From: Archilochus colubris
Lineage: Eukaryota > Chordata > Aves > Apodiformes > Trochilidae
Assembly: GCA_023079485.1 (NCBI GenBank)
Contig: CM041104.1
Coordinates: forward strand, 311,676-375,675
Length of the DNA stretch: 64,000 nucleotides
Direction of reading: 5' to 3'
Each line of letters begins with the position of its first letter. Position 1 is the stretch's first letter. Under the pieces are notes generated by a model, which had not been told where the DNA came from, did no database searches, and worked only from the letters and a program-made list of their open reading frames with translations. Of the stretch, positions 12,474 to 22,259 are shown in pieces. Position numbers and translations under genes: made by a program.

Positions 12474-14756
12474 CAGTACTGTCAGCTTCAACAGATGGCT
12501 CAGAAAGGGCATTCACAGCAGGAGAAAAATGCACTTTGTCCCAGAAGCAGAGCTGACCCAGGCATTGTGCCAAGGTCACTGGGGCAGGGATGGCCACAAA
12601 GCTGTGGCAGGGTGGACACTGGCTCTGAACTGGGGCTGTGGAGAAGGTGCTGTACTTAGTATGCTGGGGAAACAGTTTAAAGGTGGGCAGCCCCGTGGTG
12701 TGAGGAGATGTTCCTCTTGCAACATTTTCTTTAAAATCAACTTTCCCACTAACAAAAAAACAAAAAAACCCAAAACAACAACAACAAACTGTTGACAGAT
12801 GGAGAAAACAATATGTGAATGTTACAGTCAAGTTACCTTTAACTGCATCAGTGTTATCCCACAGCATTTGGCATTTATGTGTGGTCTTGATTGCCTGGCA
12901 TCATGTAGCCATGTAAGATTGGATGTTTATTTGCAAACCTGAACATTTATACTACTTTGCCCCTCAGGCCACCATTTCTGAAATTCAAATGCAAAATACT
13001 TGGGACAGTCCATGGGCTGCAGTTTGCCTGCCAATGATGTTCCTCAAACACACCCTGTACTGTAGTCAAAGCTTGAGGCCAGATGAAATGGCTGTAACTC
13101 AGACTCACCTTGAAGCCATTAAACTGCAAATGGAACCACACGGAAATTTATCTACCAACTGCTCTTAAACTGTGACAACACTTTGCAAACACTCTGTACA
13201 AGTCTAAAGCCTCAGCATTTGGGTTTGGTGGCTTAGAGTTCAATGGACCATGGACAATCTACAGACCCATCTACACACCTAATAAAACCTGCCTTGTAGT
13301 CTCCCTGCTAAGAAGTATGACACACATTCTCTGCTATAAAATGAAGTTTCAAAACACCAGGGACTGGATATTGCATCATCAGTCTCCCATGAAAGCCCCC
13401 AACCACCCTGTGGGGGAAAAAAATTCATCTGGGATCAGTCAGTGGTACTGCTGGAAGACAACCTGAAGAAGGGCACTAAAGGTCAGGTGTTTCCCAAAAA
13501 GGATCATATATGGGAGAGTCCAAAGCACCAAACTGCCCCAAGCAGTCATTCTTACCAGTCTCAGCCAGCAGACACTGGGAGTCTTTTTTACAGAAAGGGA
13601 AAGCTCACACAGTCCATGGGATGTGATGGGTGGGTGAGAGGGACAGGTGGGTTGGTGGTGGCTGTGGGTGAAGGGAACAGGGTCCTTATGAGGATTAATC
13701 ATGACTTTTGTTAGGGGAAAATGCAAGCTCAGCCCCAGGGACCTACAGTAGTGCAGAGGAGCCAACCCAGGGATATGAAGATATCCTGAAGTAGAACATT
13801 ACCCTGGAGGTACCACTTGTCTCTATGGCAAAGCTCAGGAGGTCAGGTACAGCTTTAATGATTAAGAGATTAAATATCCACACAAAAATGTAAATGTAGT
13901 TAATTGCATGCTGTCTGGTTTCTGACCTTCTTTTTTCCTCACTGGAATGGATTTTTTACTCTGCAGCCACACTGAAAAGGTTGTGAGCTGAGGCTGTTGC
14001 TCTGCCTGGTGTGAGATCCCTGGTGGGTTTTGAGGGGGAATATCAACCAGGTGGTGCCAGGTACTCCAGGCAGTTCAAATTAAAAACAGAGGACAAGCAA
14101 GATTGGAATAAATTTCTGAAAATGACATCAGTTAACATACAGGGGAAAATTATAAGTGCTGTGGATAAATGAAACTCAAATGGATTAGATATTATTTCCT
14201 GTTGCAGTGTAGCTATCTCCTTTGGGTTTTTAAATTGTCCCTGTGCTGGAGCTTCTAAATCTATTGGCTAAATTTCTATCAGATCTTACAGAGCACAGAA
14301 GAGGTTTCAAAGGTAATTAAATTCTTACAAAATGTGAAAAAAACCAGCAAAACCAAATAAGAAAAAGGGATTGTTGTGTGAGCTCGAAATCCAGCAGGCA
14401 CCAGAGACCTGGCTGGGGATGGTGCAGGTCCCAGGTGAAGCTCAGCCAGGTCAGGAGATGTCAGCTGCTGCTTCAGCCCTGCTGCTTGGGCACCAGAGAT
14501 GGACCAGCTCTGACCAAACTCAGGCACCCACCTGGAATGAGCAAGAAGGAGCCTGAAAGGCAGGAGGAGCAGGAGAGGTCATCAGCTCCCTACCCAGACC
14601 CATCAGCTCCCTCCAGTGCTCCAGTGCCCCGACCCTTGATGCTGGAGAGCTGTTGGCCTTGGTGCAGAGTGATGCCTTCATTACTCAGAACAAACAGAGT
14701 GGATGAATACAATCAACACAGGAAGAGATATTTAGCAGTGCCAAGGAATTTATTCA
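12474..14756. other. No gene recognised
   Basis: No conserved coding exon is visible. A short A/CAACAA-rich simple-sequence stretch lies at about 12749-12787. The rest looks like unique noncoding DNA. Confidence 0.5.
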
Positions 14757-14895
14757 TTCCCCATCCCTGGTAGTGTTCCAGCCCAGGTTGGATGGGGCTT
14801 GGAGCACCCTGGGCTGTGGGAGGTGTCCCTGGGCATGGCAGGGGTGGCACTGGGGGAGCTTTAAGGTCCCTCCCAACCCAAACCATTCTATGACT
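14757..14895 (+). mobile_element. CR1 LINE 3' fragment
   Basis: Carries the last roughly 140 bases of the same CR1 subfamily, from CCCCATCCCTGGTAGTGTTC to CCCAAACCATTCTATGACTT. It lies tail-to-tail with the minus-strand fragment that begins near 14931. Confidence 0.92.
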
Positions 14896-14930
14896 TTAAG
14901 TGTGTTGAGCACTGAAGAATTTTTTAATTA

Positions 14931-14985
14931 ATCATAGAATGGTTTGAGTTGGAAGGGGCCTCAGAGGTCATCTAGAGGCAGGGTA
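14931..14985 (-). mobile_element. CR1 LINE 3'-end fragment
   Basis: ATCATAGAATGGTTTGAGTT followed by GGAAGGGGCCTCAGAGGTCA is the reverse complement of a CR1 3' terminus. Only about 50 bases remain recognisable. It faces the 14.76-14.90 kb copy across a 35-base gap. Confidence 0.88.
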
Positions 14986-15217
14986 TGGTTTGCAGCTGGT
15001 GGCCCTGATCACTGTGTAGCACCAGGACAGAGCATGCTGATGGCTGTTACCCTCTCAGGTTAACACAGATGGCTGAATCCCTGTTTCTCTGAGCAGACTC
15101 AGGACCTGTTGGATCAGTTCCTTCCCTAACATCACACAGGATTTAGTCCCAACCTTCCCAGCACAGCAGCCCTGATGCCCTTCCTGTCCTCACCCTGGGT
15201 CCTGTCTTTCCTTCACA

Positions 15218-15460
15218 GTAGAACCTTGGGATCATTAAAAGATTGGAAGAGAGCTCTAAGATCATCAAGTCCAGCTGTCAGACCAAGACCACCATGCCAG
15301 TTATACCATGCCCTCACATCCCATACCTGTGGGTTTTTTAACACCTTCAGAGATGGTAATTCCACCACTGCCTGGGCAGCTTGTTCCAGTGCCTGACCAC
15401 TCTTTCAGTAATTTTTTTTTTTTTCCTAATATCCTATCTAAACCTCCCCTGGAGTTTACA
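15218..15460 (-). mobile_element. CR1 LINE, degraded 3' portion
   Basis: The minus-strand CR1 order is visible: 3' end near AAAAGATTGGAAGAGAGCTC and ATCATCAAGTCCAGCTGTCA, then AACACCTTCAGAGATGGTAA, then GGCAGCTTGTTCCAGTGCCT, then TCCTAATATCCTATCTAAAC and CTCCCCTGGAG. A poly-T run at about 15412-15424 interrupts it. Confidence 0.85.
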
Positions 15461-15727
15461 ATTCCATGATTCTCACCCTGTAGGATTTCAGGGTTGATCC
15501 TTCACTGCCTTGGTGTACCTGGTGACCTCCTCCTGAGAGCACCTGGGGTCCCCTGAGGGATTGTGATGCATTGATGGGCCATATAAAGCTCATCTTCTGG
15601 AAGAAGGTTAGAAGTGGTAGTTCCCAGGTTAAAGATTCAATTTCTCATGTAAACATCATCAGGAGACTCACTTCAGACAGAGAAGACTGCATGAACAGCT
15701 CAAGAGATCAAGGACCTTTCTGTCCCT

Positions 15728-15831
15728 CTCTGTGGGTGACCTGCTTTAGTTTTTGTCCTGCTTTGGCAAGGGGGTTGGACATGATGATCTTCAGAGGTCC
15801 CTTCCAACCCCTGACATTCTGGAATTCTGTG
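15728..15831 (+). mobile_element. CR1 LINE 3'-end fragment
   Basis: GGGGGTTGGACATGATGATC then TTCAGAGGTCCCTTCCAACC and an octamer-like ATTCTGGAATTCTGTG form a standard CR1 3' end. The 5' limit is approximate. Confidence 0.85.
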
Positions 15832-18370
15832 CCCACCCCAGGCAGCAAGCCCTCAGGAATCAGCCCATGCAAAGCCTTACCAGGATGTCTGTCACCCGAA
15901 GGAACCCTCACTCCCCTACTCAGCACCCTCAGACTCCACACTCCCCTGCTCAGCCCCGTGGGCTCCAGCCCTGACACCCCCAGCTCTGCTGGAGATGTGG
16001 CTCTCGTGGCTGTGGGTGAGTGGGGACCCCTGGGTCCCTCTGCAGGTTCAGGGGTGCTGCTGCCACAGTCCAAACCTGAGAGAGAAAACCAGACCCCAAG
16101 GCACAAACACTGCTCCTGCCTTAGGGCCTTCTGGGGTGACAGATGCTCTGACATGACTTTCCCACTGCTCCAGGCTTTGTCTGAGGACAGCTCTTACCTG
16201 GGGAACTATTTTCCTGCTTGCAGAAAAGGGAGCATACAGAGGGGTTTAGACTCTGCTTGCTCTCCTATTCTCTGTTATGAGCTCTGACCAGAGACAAATG
16301 TCAGAGCCTCCAGATTTGCTGTGTTGGCCTCCAGCATCACTCTTGCCATGGGTTCATTCTGCAGCCTCACAATCACCCAAGTGCATCACCCCAAGAAGGG
16401 CACAGCACTGTGATCTCTCTGCAGACACAGCCTTTCAAAAGGAGGTTTTTTCTGTTGTCTAACACCGAGATTAAATGCACCTGAGAAACCACAGGAAATG
16501 CCTTCTAGTTAGGATCAGGATCTTTGGTAGTTAGTGTCCACTGCCAGAGTGGCTGAATTATTCTGAGTGTTCAGACTCCAGGGACAAAAGGAGATCTGTA
16601 GATACAGAGACACATGGGACCTGGTCTGCAAAGGACCATGGCACATCAGACAAACTTAGAAATTCCATGAAACACCAGAGAAGCCAGACAAAAGGACCCC
16701 ACCAAGACACAGCTCTATGAGAATCACCCCTGCTCCCAGCATAGTTTGTTCAGTAGAATTCCTCCTCTGATGATTAAACAAGAGCCATTTCCAAGAGTTC
16801 TGTGTTTTAAAGCCCCTGGGTTGCACACAGGGAGAGCCACTTCCCTCTTCTCACTGATGGTGCCACCTCCAGGCAGGTCCTGCATGCTCTGAGACCTGGA
16901 GAATTGGAAAAGTCTCTCTGCAAAGAGGTGAAGAGAACCATCACTGGTACCTCCTCCAGCCTGCTGGGTGTCCCAGTGCCACCCTCAGCACAGGGATGAA
17001 GGAAAGGTGCCATTCCCAAAAGGCACCCAAAGATCAGCTGTGCAAGTGTGTTTGTGGGAAAGGGGAGGTCCAAGGAGGGTGGCACAAGTCAGGTCAGCCC
17101 TGAAGGTACCATCTGAACCCAAGCAGGAAGCTCTAACCTGGCTGCTCATCAGTCTCCATCAGGGATGTTCACCCTGAAGCCCCAGGGGGAGATGCAGAGA
17201 TTGGGCTCTCTGAGGACTTCAGGACAAGAAACTTGGGTTCCAGTACTTCTGTTGAAGATTACTTCTAGTGCTTCAGACTAGACAGACATTAAATATGACA
17301 CCAGCAGGTAAAAGCAACAGGAATCCCACGTTAGGTGTGAAGTTCTGCTCTGAATCTGTATGATTTTTATTTTCTGGTTATTATTTCCCACCACAAAGAG
17401 AAACAAAACCAATGGCTGTTTCCAGCCACTGTGCCAGCTGAGGGAAAATCCCAGAGGATGTAGGGCCCATGACAGCAATGCCTCATTTGGAGCACTGGCC
17501 TCCAAAGAGAGCTCCTCCAGGTGGACCTGCTTGATTGCAGAACAATTAACGAGACACAGCAGGGCCCATCTCTGACCCATTCCACCTCTAATTGGGCAGG
17601 ACAGGGACTGACTCCCTCCTGCTGCTTCCCAGAGGTGTCAGTCACTGAGGGTCCCTCCTCAGCTCACCTCCCCAGCTGGTACAAAAAGGCAGAGCAGGGC
17701 TGATGGGCCATGGGATGGTGCCTGGTTCTTTGCTGGCCATTTCCTTGCTTCCAACAGGACACAGAGGTACTGTTTTCAGGGGATGTTTTTTGGCTTGGAA
17801 TTGTTCTAGCAGATCCTGGTTTATGTTTAGATGTTTCTTATTTGATTTGATTACAGAACTGAATGAATCTTAATAAATATAAGGTTGCCTGTGGTCCTGC
17901 CTGAAAGGTTAGATCCAACCTGTGCTGGTTCTGAGTGAAACCTGCAGGTTGGGGTGGGTTCAGAGGAGTAATGTTTTGAGATGGTTTTTTTAGCCCCCTG
18001 GTTTTGCTATTACTGGGTCTTCTAATGCAAGACTTCTGACCCTTTGAGAAACAGGAGGTACCAGGTACCTTTTCTAGATATATTGGTAGTAAGTACTGTG
18101 GCCTCTCTTACAAGAGCTTTCTTGGGTGAGGGAAGACTTTTCCATAATTTCTCTGATATCACAAATTACACTAAGCTTTAATTTTAGGTGCATTTGCAAG
18201 TAGCACAGACCTTTTCCTTCTGCAAGGGAAAGAGGTCCATTTTTAGAGTCTCTCCTTAATGGGTACTAAAGTAATCACTTCTAATTAGTCTGGAGGGATG
18301 CTCATCAGCTGCTTTGTTTTTTTTTTTTTTGTCTTTCCTCCTAAACTCTCCTATGGCACTGCCATGTCAG
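15832..18370. other. Upstream flank of the perilipin gene; no exon recognised
   Basis: Perilipin genes usually have a noncoding first exon upstream of the exon that carries the start codon. I could not identify it here: no convincing TATA box, CpG-rich promoter or first-exon donor stands out. The immediate 3' end (about 18315-18370) contains a long T-run and a C/T-rich tract that would serve as the polypyrimidine tract of the first coding exon. Confidence 0.5.
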
Positions 18371-18375
18371 CTGTG

Positions 18376-18447
18376 ATGGCCTCTTCCATGCCTAACAAAG
18401 AGGAAGCTGCTAAGACCTCCCTGGAGGTGAAAGAAGAGGAGCAGCAG
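18376..18447 (+). CDS. PLIN3: PLIN3-like coding exon 1 (start codon)
   Basis: Encodes residues 1-24, MASSMPNKEEAAKTSLEVKE followed by a Glu/Gln-rich end, then a GTAGGT donor. The start at 18376 sits in a good context (CTGTGATGG) just after a likely acceptor AG at 18369-18370, preceded by a long pyrimidine tract and a CTAAAC branch-point-like site. An upstream in-frame ATG at 18364 would lie inside that acceptor region, so the later ATG is preferred. Length and acidity resemble PLIN3 N-termini, but the sequence here is poorly conserved. Confidence 0.7.
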
Positions 18448-21400
18448 GTAGGTGCCCCTAGGAGATGCAATGAGAGGCAGCTCCTGGGTGCAGCTATGAG
18501 GAAGTGGCCCAGCTCGGGGGGAGCTGAGCCCCCATCAGTGCTTCCCCCCCCAGCTTCCCTGGAACTGGGGGTGGTAGCAGGATCCAAAGAGCTGATCTGA
18601 TGACCCTGTAAGTCACATCCTAGGCTAAGCAGGACAGCTTGGGTCCTGGCTAGGAGATGTTTCTCTAATTCTGAAGCTCAGATCCTGGCTTGCTGCAGAA
18701 AATCCTTCTCTGGAAGAGCTCCCATCTTTCAGCAATCCTGAAACCTCCTGCACTTTTCTTACATGACCAGCACCATGTTTCTTCCAGACTGTTGTAAAGT
18801 CTGTCAAAACTAACCCAAGCCTTTTCTGATGAAGCTTTTCCTGGAGAACTGACTTGTTCCACATCTCTATGAAAGGAATTGGAGCTGGATAGGGGTCCAC
18901 TATGGTTGCCCACAAATTCAACTGTCCCTTGGGCAGCTTTTCACTAGAAGTAGACCTTGCCTTGCTCCAGGACTGACCACAAGTGTCAATGCTCCACAGC
19001 TTGTTTCTCAATCAAATTGCAGATTTTAAAGCAATTGTTCAAGAAGGGTGACCCCAACCAGGCTGGGTGAACCAACCAGGCTGCCATCAGAGGAAGTTCT
19101 TCCCTGCATAGGAAGCTCAGTGTTGTGTCTGCAAGCTTCACAATTGTCTGAGGGTTTTGGGCTTTTTTTTCCTCCTCTAGGCTGCAGTAAATCAGGTAGC
19201 TAACCTGACCCTGGCTGGCTCAGCCTGTGACGTGGTTTCTGCAGCATATGCCTCCACCAAGCAGAGCCACCCCTACATCCAATCCATGTGTGATGCAGCA
19301 GAGAAGGGAGTGAAGAGCATGAGTGGAGCCACAACCAGCTGTGTGCAGCCACTGCTGACTTCCCTGGAGCCTCATGGTAACCCCTGGGAAAGGAAGGGCT
19401 TGGCCCTGCCTCTGAGGGGCTCTCTGGCTCCTTCCACATCTGGAAGGAGTTAAGAAAAAGTGAAATGTCTCTACTAAAGGGACTACTACTGGTTTACAAT
19501 AAGGTTAAGAGTCCTTGTCCAAGCAGCGTTGTCCTCCTTGGGGGACCAGGACATGACTCTGAAGGGCTTAAAGCAAATCTTTGAAGGGCTGAAGCGCTGG
19601 GTGGCCGGAGCTTGTAGTCAGATGATTTTAAGCTCGTGATGGTGACAGGATGAAGCCTCTTGGACTGTTGCATCTCAGGGTCCCACTGGCTGTGCCCTTG
19701 CAGAACATGACTGTGGCACCCAGCCCTGAACTGCTGGAGGGAGAGGGGCAAGGGGGGGGCACAGTGGTGGCAAGAGGCTGACAAAGCGGTGTCTGTGACA
19801 GGCCTGAGATCACTCTAAACTCAGAATGGGCATCCCCTATGGCCAGTTACTGTGTGATCCTGGATCCCTGGGGGTTTTTGGGCAGACAAGAGGGCCATGC
19901 ATCTCCTAGTCAGGAGCCTGAAGCTGCAGGAGGGGGTCCCATCTAGGTGGCCATGTCCAGACAAGGAGAAATTGGTTGCTGTCAGAGTGAAGAGGTCTGT
20001 GAGGAGACTAAGACAAGCTGCTGTGCATATTCAGCTTACAACACACCTGACCTGGTGGCCTTCATCCAGGCTCTTTGCAGAGCTCAGGAAGGCAGGACTG
20101 GGGAGATGGAATTGCAGGAAAACCAAGCTTTGATACTGTTGTTTTCCTCAGTTGCTGCAGCAAGTGAGTATGCCTCCAAGGGCTTGGGAAAACTAGGAGA
20201 GAAGCTCCCACTCCTGCAGAAACCAGTGGACCAGGTAAGAACCGAAGTTTCTTTCTGGCAGAGGGACCTGGTCCCTGCAGACTTTCTAACATGGGAGGGA
20301 AGCAGGCTTTCATCTGGGGCACACACTACCCCTAGGAGCAGAGTGCAAGTTCCTTCAGGAGTGAATACTTGGCAGACACAGTGCTAATTGTCCTCTTGGT
20401 GCAATTAAGAGTTGTCATGTAGCACACACTACACAGTCCCTTATCTGATGTCTCTTCTGCAGATCATCTCTGACACAAAGGAGCTGGTGTCAGCCAGAGT
20501 GGCTGATGCAAAGGGTGTTGTGAGCAGCAAAGTGGCAGAGGATACTCTGCAGAGCAGTGTGGAGGCTGCCAGGTCTGCAGTGAGCAGTGTGGGGATGGTT
20601 ATGGACTCCAGAGTGGGTCAGATGGCTGGAAGTGAAGCAGAAGCTGTGGTGGAGAGGACAGAAGATGACTCTCTACCCATTGGAAATAAGGAGCTAGGTA
20701 TGGAAACAGTGACAGTGGGAACCATCATGGTGGGGGTGATCACTCCAGTGCTCTGGAAAGGGATGGACCATGCTGGAGGCTGTCTGGCTTCTAGTTCAAG
20801 ATCTCCTGATACTTTTTTGCTGTGTGGTAAGCACCTCTGGTCAGCCACTTACAGGTGCTGGTTCTTTCCTCAGCCAAATTGGCAGCATCTGAGGAGGATG
20901 TGGGCATCATGTCTGTGGAGCAGCAGAGGGAAAGGAGGAGGTACTTTGTGAGGCTGGGATCCCTCTCTGATGAACTTCGCCTCTTTGCCTACCTGCACTC
21001 CACAGACAGAATGAAGAGGGTCTGGCAGGGCATGCAGGAGCCCCTTGCACAGCTCCACTGCATCTTTGAGCTGGTAGGTAGAGCCTGCTCATCTGGCAGG
21101 AGGGGGACCAAATGCTTGCCTTGATGTCAGCTTCATTGCTATGATAAAGAGGTGTGGTGGTCACCAGCAGATCTGTCTGTCTTGACACTGATCTCTCTCT
21201 GCCACAGATTGAGGTGTTTAAACAAGGATTTAACCAAAAGCTTCAGGAAGGGCAGGAGAAGCTACACCAGATGTGGCTGGACTGGAGTAGGAAGTGTTCT
21301 AAAGAGAGAGGAGATGAAAGCTCTGCAGAGCCAGAGGTATATCCTGGGGAGTGAAGAAAAGGGCTCTGGGCATGCCTTTGAGGTTTGTTTTGTTTTAAAA

Positions 21401-21879
21401 CCTTTTTTTTGGAATTATTTCATGTCCCCAATGTTGTCCTTCCTGCCTCCTCCCAGGAGATGGAGTCTCTGGCCCTGCTCATGGCATGCAGTATCACACA
21501 GCAGCTCCAAGTCACCTGCCATAAAATAGTGTCTGCTATCCAAGGTCTGCCCTCGAGCCTCCAAGATAAAGCCAAACAGTCTCTCAGTGCCATAGAGGAG
21601 CTTCATGCCTCCTTCTCAGCAGCAAGCTCCTTCTAGGACTTGGCCAGCAGTGTCCTGACCCAGGGCCAGAAGCAGCTGGCTGTGATCCAGGGGTGCATGG
21701 AGGAGCTGCTGGATTATCTGCAGAACACCCCCCCTCTGTCCTGGCTGGTGGGACCCTTCTGCCCTGGGAAGGAGGAGGTGGAAACCTCACAGGAAGAGGA
21801 GGAGGAGGAAGCCTTGCAGGAGAAAGGAACAAAGACAGCAGGAGCAGGGAGGCATGAAGCTTCCACCACCCTGAGGTAA
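18376..21879 (+). CDS. PLIN3: Perilipin-3-like lipid-droplet coat protein, seven coding exons, with internal TAG
   Basis: Perilipins bind the surface of cytosolic lipid droplets and control lipase access. PLIN3 (TIP47) is the soluble, exchangeable member. Coding exons: 18376-18447, 19181-19376, 20152-20234, 20463-20697, 20874-21073, 21208-21336 and 21457-21879. All introns follow GT-AG, phases agree at every junction, and the total is 446 codons including the terminal stop (human PLIN3 is 434 residues). The N-terminal PAT region is seen in VSAAYASTKQSHPYIQSMCD. Amphipathic 11-mer-type repeats lie at about residues 118-195. The C-terminal helical-bundle region contains YFVRLGSLSDELR and QEGQEKLHQMWLDW, and it ends near NTPPLSWLVGPF. 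QEGQEKLHQMW favours PLIN3 over PLIN2. A TAG at codon 365 would cut the product to 364 residues, so this is either a truncated allele or gene, early decay, or an assembly error. Introns are 120-775 bp. Confidence 0.85.
19181..19376 (+). CDS. PLIN3: PLIN3-like coding exon 2 (PAT region)
   Basis: Follows a CCTCCTCTAG acceptor and ends at a GTAACC donor, phase 1. It encodes most of the PAT region. The Cys-Asp-x-Val-Ser-Ala-Ala-Tyr-Ala-Ser-Thr-Lys core and CDAAEKGVKSM are hallmark perilipin 2/3 sequence. This is the most strongly conserved exon and the main support for the family call. Confidence 0.9.
20152..20234 (+). CDS. PLIN3: PLIN3-like coding exon 3
   Basis: An 83-base exon between TTTCCTCAG and GTAAGA. 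With the carried-over base it reads VAAASEYASKGLGKLGEKLP and continues LLQKPVDQ, matching the end of the PAT region (Ala-Ser-Glu-Tyr-Ala, Leu-Pro-x-Leu-Gln-x-Pro). Confidence 0.9.
20463..20697 (+). CDS. PLIN3: PLIN3-like coding exon 4 (11-mer repeat region)
   Basis: Begins after TTCTGCAG with IISDTKELVSARVADAKGVV, as in PLIN3 (Asp-Thr-Lys-Glu-Leu-Val-Ser). It continues with Val/Ala/Ser-rich segments typical of the amphipathic repeats that contact lipid droplets, then SRVGQMAGSE and LPIG. Ends in phase 1 at a GTATGG donor. Confidence 0.9.
20874..21073 (+). CDS. PLIN3: PLIN3-like coding exon 5
   Basis: Follows a CTTTCCTCAG acceptor. It contains SVEQQRERRRYFVRLGSLSD, whose YFVRLGSLS core is near-invariant in PLIN2 and PLIN3. 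It then gives helical sequence to IFEL and a GTAGGT donor in phase 0. It opens the C-terminal bundle domain. Confidence 0.92.
21208..21336 (+). CDS. PLIN3: PLIN3-like coding exon 6
   Basis: A 43-codon exon between a CTGCCACAG acceptor and a GTATAT donor. QKLQEGQEKLHQMWLDWSRK is highly PLIN3-like. Its end, rich in Glu and Ser, corresponds to the linker before the last bundle helices. Confidence 0.9.
21457..21879 (+). CDS. PLIN3: PLIN3-like last coding exon, interrupted by TAG at 21634
   Basis: Follows a CCTCCCAG acceptor. The first 59 codons read EMESLALLMACSITQQLQVT through SAASSF. An in-frame TAG at 21634-21636 follows. After it the frame stays open from DLASSVLTQGQKQL through YLQNTPPLSWLVGPFCPG to an acidic tail and a TAA at 21877-21879. 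The downstream part is clearly the normal perilipin C-terminus, so 80 residues would be lost if the TAG is real and not read through. Confidence 0.88.
21634..21636 (+). other. In-frame TAG within the conserved PLIN3 C-terminus
   Basis: It lies between Ser-Ser-Phe and Asp-Leu-Ala. In human PLIN3 as I recall it the equivalent segment is Ser-Phe-Gln-Asp-Leu, so a single CAG to TAG change explains the stop. No insertion or deletion is associated with it. Confidence 0.9.
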
Positions 21880-22226
21880 AGAAGGCCATGAGCAAGGGAC
21901 CTGCCTGGTATGATCCCAAGGGCAGGTCTTAGCTTGATGTAACTCCATCCTCCATCTGCAGATGGAACTGTCACATGTTGGATGATCATTGGATGCTGGT
22001 AAATTGATTTTTAGGAGCTTAAAAGGAAGGTGGTGGAAGCAGGGCCACTCTTAAATACTTGTAGCTGCCTTCAGGAATGGAATCTGAGCTCTGTGCCAGA
22101 AGGAGACCTGAGCTGAAGCTCTGCAATGTTCCCAGCTCCCTAGCAAACTGTCCATGCCATGGCCTTCATCAGTGTAGCCAGACACATCTTCCTAGAAGCT
22201 GTTTGTACTTGGTTAGAACTGCTTCA

Positions 22227-22232
22227 AATAAA
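22227..22232 (+). promoter_or_regulatory. Polyadenylation signal AATAAA of the PLIN3-like gene
   Basis: A canonical AATAAA lies about 350 bases after the TAA, with a G/T-rich TTTGTTGTCT stretch about 28 bases downstream. Cleavage would fall near 22245-22255, giving a short 3' UTR without recognised repeats. Confidence 0.75.
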
Positions 22233-22259
22233 ACTACTGCATGTAAAAGCACTTATTGT

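Noticed and set aside
11742..12512. 256-codon minus-strand frame, the longest in the window
   Set aside because: Most of it is antisense to a + strand CR1 copy, and the same peptide words recur at every related CR1 copy (7.5, 10.4 and 32.7 kb).
15571..16287. 238-codon + strand frame
   Set aside because: It runs through a CR1 3' end at 15.73-15.83 kb, has no domain signature, and lacks exon boundaries fitting a known family.
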